The notes under the pieces were generated by a model. The model did not search any database, was not told the DNA's origin, and saw only the letters and a list, made by a program, of their open reading frames with translations. A DNA stretch of 64,000 nt. Source: Streptomyces sp. NK15101 (GTDB lineage: Bacteria > Actinomycetota > Actinomycetes > Streptomycetales > Streptomycetaceae). Both the position numbers and the translations under genes were made by a program. This document shows positions 62,532 through 64,000 of this stretch, piece after piece. The DNA is taken from positions 120,925 through 184,924 of the forward strand of contig NZ_JAINVG010000005.1 of the NCBI RefSeq assembly GCF_020400725.1, in the 5' to 3' direction. Within the stretch, counting starts at the first letter, position 1. The number at the start of each line of letters is the position of its first letter.

Positions 62532-63093
62532 GTGCCGGTTGGGCATGGGCGGTGCCCCTTCGATCCGCCCGCCGATGACCGCTCCTACGGGAGTTCGACG
62601 ACGGGCGGGTGAACACCACGGACTGATGCTCCACGAGCGAGGTCTTCGCGGGAGGTGGTGATCGCCACTGGGGCCCCGAGGACGACGGCCGCGAGGTGCC
62701 GGGGGGATGGTCGGCGACGGCGCGACTGAGGTGTGCCGGCCCCAGCTCCTGCACTCCCACCACCTGGGGCTGCTCAAGGCCATCCGCAAGGTCACGCTCG
62801 GCGCGACCTATCAGCTCAGCAGCGTCCGCGACTGCGACTCCTAGCCGCCGCGTCCGGCAGCGGCAGCCGAGCACATCAAGATCCGCCAAGGCGGCTGGTG
62901 ACAACCATCGCACCACGTCACAGCGATCTTGGTGACAGCCGCGCGGAACCCCAGCCCCCCTTTTCGAGCACATGCTCGACCCTGAGGTTCATGGAGGCAT
63001 CCCTCGTCGCCCCGGCGGACAGTGCGGGGCAAGGACCGGCCGATCCTCACCCACGGCACTGTCCGCGCTGCCCGCAGCCTGTACTCCGCGCCA
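62532..63093. other. Gene-poor remnant region
   Basis: No intact gene is visible in these 560 bp. A short plus ORF (62707-62844, with HHLGLLKAIRKVTLGATYQL) and a stretch ending HIKIRQGGW (about 62871-62900) look like eroded gene ends. I cannot assign either to a family. Confidence 0.5.
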
Positions 63094-63242
63094 TCACTCT
63101 TCAGCTGCTACGACGGGCGCGCCGCCCTCCAAGCGCTGGTGGATGGTGGCGTACTTCTCGGGCCCCACTCGGGCGAGGCGGCCAGTTCGGCCTCCACCCA
63201 TGCGTCGATACTCGTGTTCAGTTCCTCATCGTACGTACTCAC
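63094..63242 (-). pseudogene. Frameshifted small ORF
   Basis: From GTG 63242 the frame reads STYDEELNTSIDAWVEAELA and SPEWG. After a one-base shift near 63160 it reads EKYATIHQRLEGGAPVVAAE and a stop at 63094. The 149-bp length is one short of a multiple of three. It resembles small Streptomyces helical proteins but has no named family. Confidence 0.55.
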
Positions 63243-63296
63243 CCGACTACCCCCTGGCAACATCCCAGGTCAGGACTACGTGGTTGTGTAAGTTCA

Positions 63297-63458
63297 CTAG
63301 CACCAGTGACAGCTGGAATACCCGACGCTGAGCAGCACGGGGACGTCGCGGCGGCGGGCCTCCTCGAAGGCCTCGGCCGACCACGGCCACCAGTCGACGG
63401 GGTTGTCGGCGTGCTGCGGGAGGTACGGGGAGGTCTCATGGGCCAGTCGGTTCGGCAT
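63297..63458 (-). pseudogene. Truncated 5' copy of the DUF255 gene
   Basis: The 53-codon ORF (ATG 63458) matches the start of the DUF255 protein ([20 protein letters not shown], then [13 protein letters not shown]). It ends in TAG right after CHWC. It is GC-rich, like typical Streptomyces genes, unlike the matching part of the intact copy at 55491-55634. It is best read as the original 5' end, cut from its gene by the 7.8-kb segment. Confidence 0.8.
63300..63311 (-). other. Right junction core of accessory segment (candidate att)
   Basis: TGTCACTGGTGC on the minus strand corresponds to 55479-55490. The sequence beyond it toward 63299 (TAGTGAACTTACACAACC on the minus strand) is AT-rich and unrelated to the DUF255 gene. 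Confidence 0.45.
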
Positions 63459-63568
63459 GGGCCCATCCTGCCGCAGCGGTCTCCTCCTTTCCCCGCTCCC
63501 TCGCGCCGACGCGCGCGACGCAGGAGACTGGGCCGGATTCGTCGGGCACGCGCGGAGGGGGAACGCAG

Positions 63569-64000
63569 ATGCGGGAGAGTCACCGGACCGAGGCCGAGCG
63601 GCTGTTGGAGCGGGCCGTCGCGGAGGAGGTGCGGGCCTCCGGCGGCCGGGCCGACGCGGAGGTGCTCCTCGCGCGGGGCCGGGCGGAGCTGGACGCGATG
63701 GTCGGGGGAGCGGGGGGCGCCGGGGGCGCTTACGCGGCCTTCCTGCGGGCGGTGGAGGAGGCGGAGGCGGAGGCGGCCGGGCGGACACGTCCGGCGGACC
63801 GTTTCACCGGTCCGGCGATCGGGGGTCCCGCCCTGGTCACGGGCATCGCCGCGGCCGCGGCCTTCGGGGCGGACCTGGCGCTCGGCACGACGGCGGGGAC
63901 GGCACTCGGCGCGGGCGCGGCGGGCGCCGTGGCCGGCGCGGCGGGGACCGTCCCCCGCGCGACGGCGGGGGGCGGGGGGGCGGGCGGGGCGGGGGGGGGG
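63569..64000 (+). CDS. Ala/Gly-rich protein, partial at the window end
   Basis: ATG 63569 follows GGAGGGGGA. The visible 144 codons encode a helical, Glu/Ala/Arg-rich N-terminus ([20 protein letters not shown]), then [20 protein letters not shown] and a Gly/Ala-rich, possibly membrane-spanning, low-complexity region. No stop is seen before the window ends. No family recognised. Divergent from the truncated DUF255 end. Confidence 0.7.
   Translation, partial: MRESHRTEAERLLERAVAEEVRASGGRADAEVLLARGRAELDAMVGGAGGAGGAYAAFLRAVEEAEAEAAGRTRPADRFTGPAIGGPALVTGIAAAAAFGADLALGTTAGTALGAGAAGAVAGAAGTVPRATAGGGGAGGAGGG

Noticed and set aside
62446..62973. 175-codon minus ORF in the remnant region
   Set aside because: Composition is unlike real proteins (many Cys, Trp and Arg), no ribosome site is visible, and it overlaps the operator and tetR start.
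63950..64000. G-rich run at the window end as an origin or telomere
   Set aside because: It is the continuation of a Gly/Ala-coding low-complexity stretch and the window cut. No palindromes typical of Streptomyces telomeres are seen.

Overview
The window reads as chromosomal DNA of a Streptomyces or close relative. It has very high GC, many GTG starts and many ATGA/GTGA stop-start overlaps. It carries chaplins, rodlins and the MelC1/MelC2 tyrosinase pair, which are hallmarks of sporulating streptomycetes. I see no rRNA, tRNA, CRISPR array, insertion sequence or integrase gene.

Left part (1-30.7 kb) is mostly housekeeping and catabolism. A secreted GH18 chitinase sits behind a DasR-like operator. 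It is followed by a Ser/Thr kinase, a secreted M14 carboxypeptidase and an EcsC-like protein. A D-amino-acid catabolic locus comes next: RidA, IclR and a PfkB kinase on one strand, diverging from a D-serine-deaminase-like enzyme and an N-acyl-D-amino-acid deacylase, with operator-like palindromes between them. A mat-type surface glycan operon follows (small anchor protein, deacetylase/GT2 fusion, MptB-like mannosyltransferase). Then come an aminotransferase, a TelA/solute-binding/VWA operon, a poly-gamma-glutamate hydrolase, PEP carboxykinase, hemolysin III, TetR, and a VKOR + GH26 operon.

Middle part (29.4-53.6 kb) is a hyphal-surface differentiation region: melC1-melC2, three short chaplins, three rodlins and several small secreted proteins of unknown role. 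It also has an LPGTG-anchored protein with a chaplin-like domain on a stalk of 49 PTGH tetrapeptides. Inside this region lies an apparently complete Wzy-type polysaccharide operon: priming sugar transferase, two GT4 glycosyltransferases, polymerase/ligase, MurJ-type flippase, polysaccharide deacetylase, Wzz-like protein and a FemAB/GNAT protein. A secreted GH26, an ATP-grasp ligase, a flavoprotein and an LCP ligase flank it. All three rodlins share a CGGAAC-N16/17-(A/T)GTTGA promoter. From memory, the flanking genes resemble the S. coelicolor mel/chp/rdl region.

Right part (53.6-64 kb) holds a DUF255 thioredoxin-domain gene that appears split by a 7.8-kb accessory segment. The intact copy begins at 55634, and a second 53-codon copy of its 5' end stops at the CHWC motif at 63297. 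A 12-bp near-identical core (55479-55490 and 63300-63311) marks both junctions. The segment carries a Uma2 protein, three alpha/beta hydrolases (one frameshifted), an aromatic-type flavin monooxygenase, a broken DoxX gene, gene remnants and a TetR regulator. The operator-like motif upstream of tetR recurs over the start codon of the first hydrolase operon. This looks like a decaying catabolic island under local TetR control.
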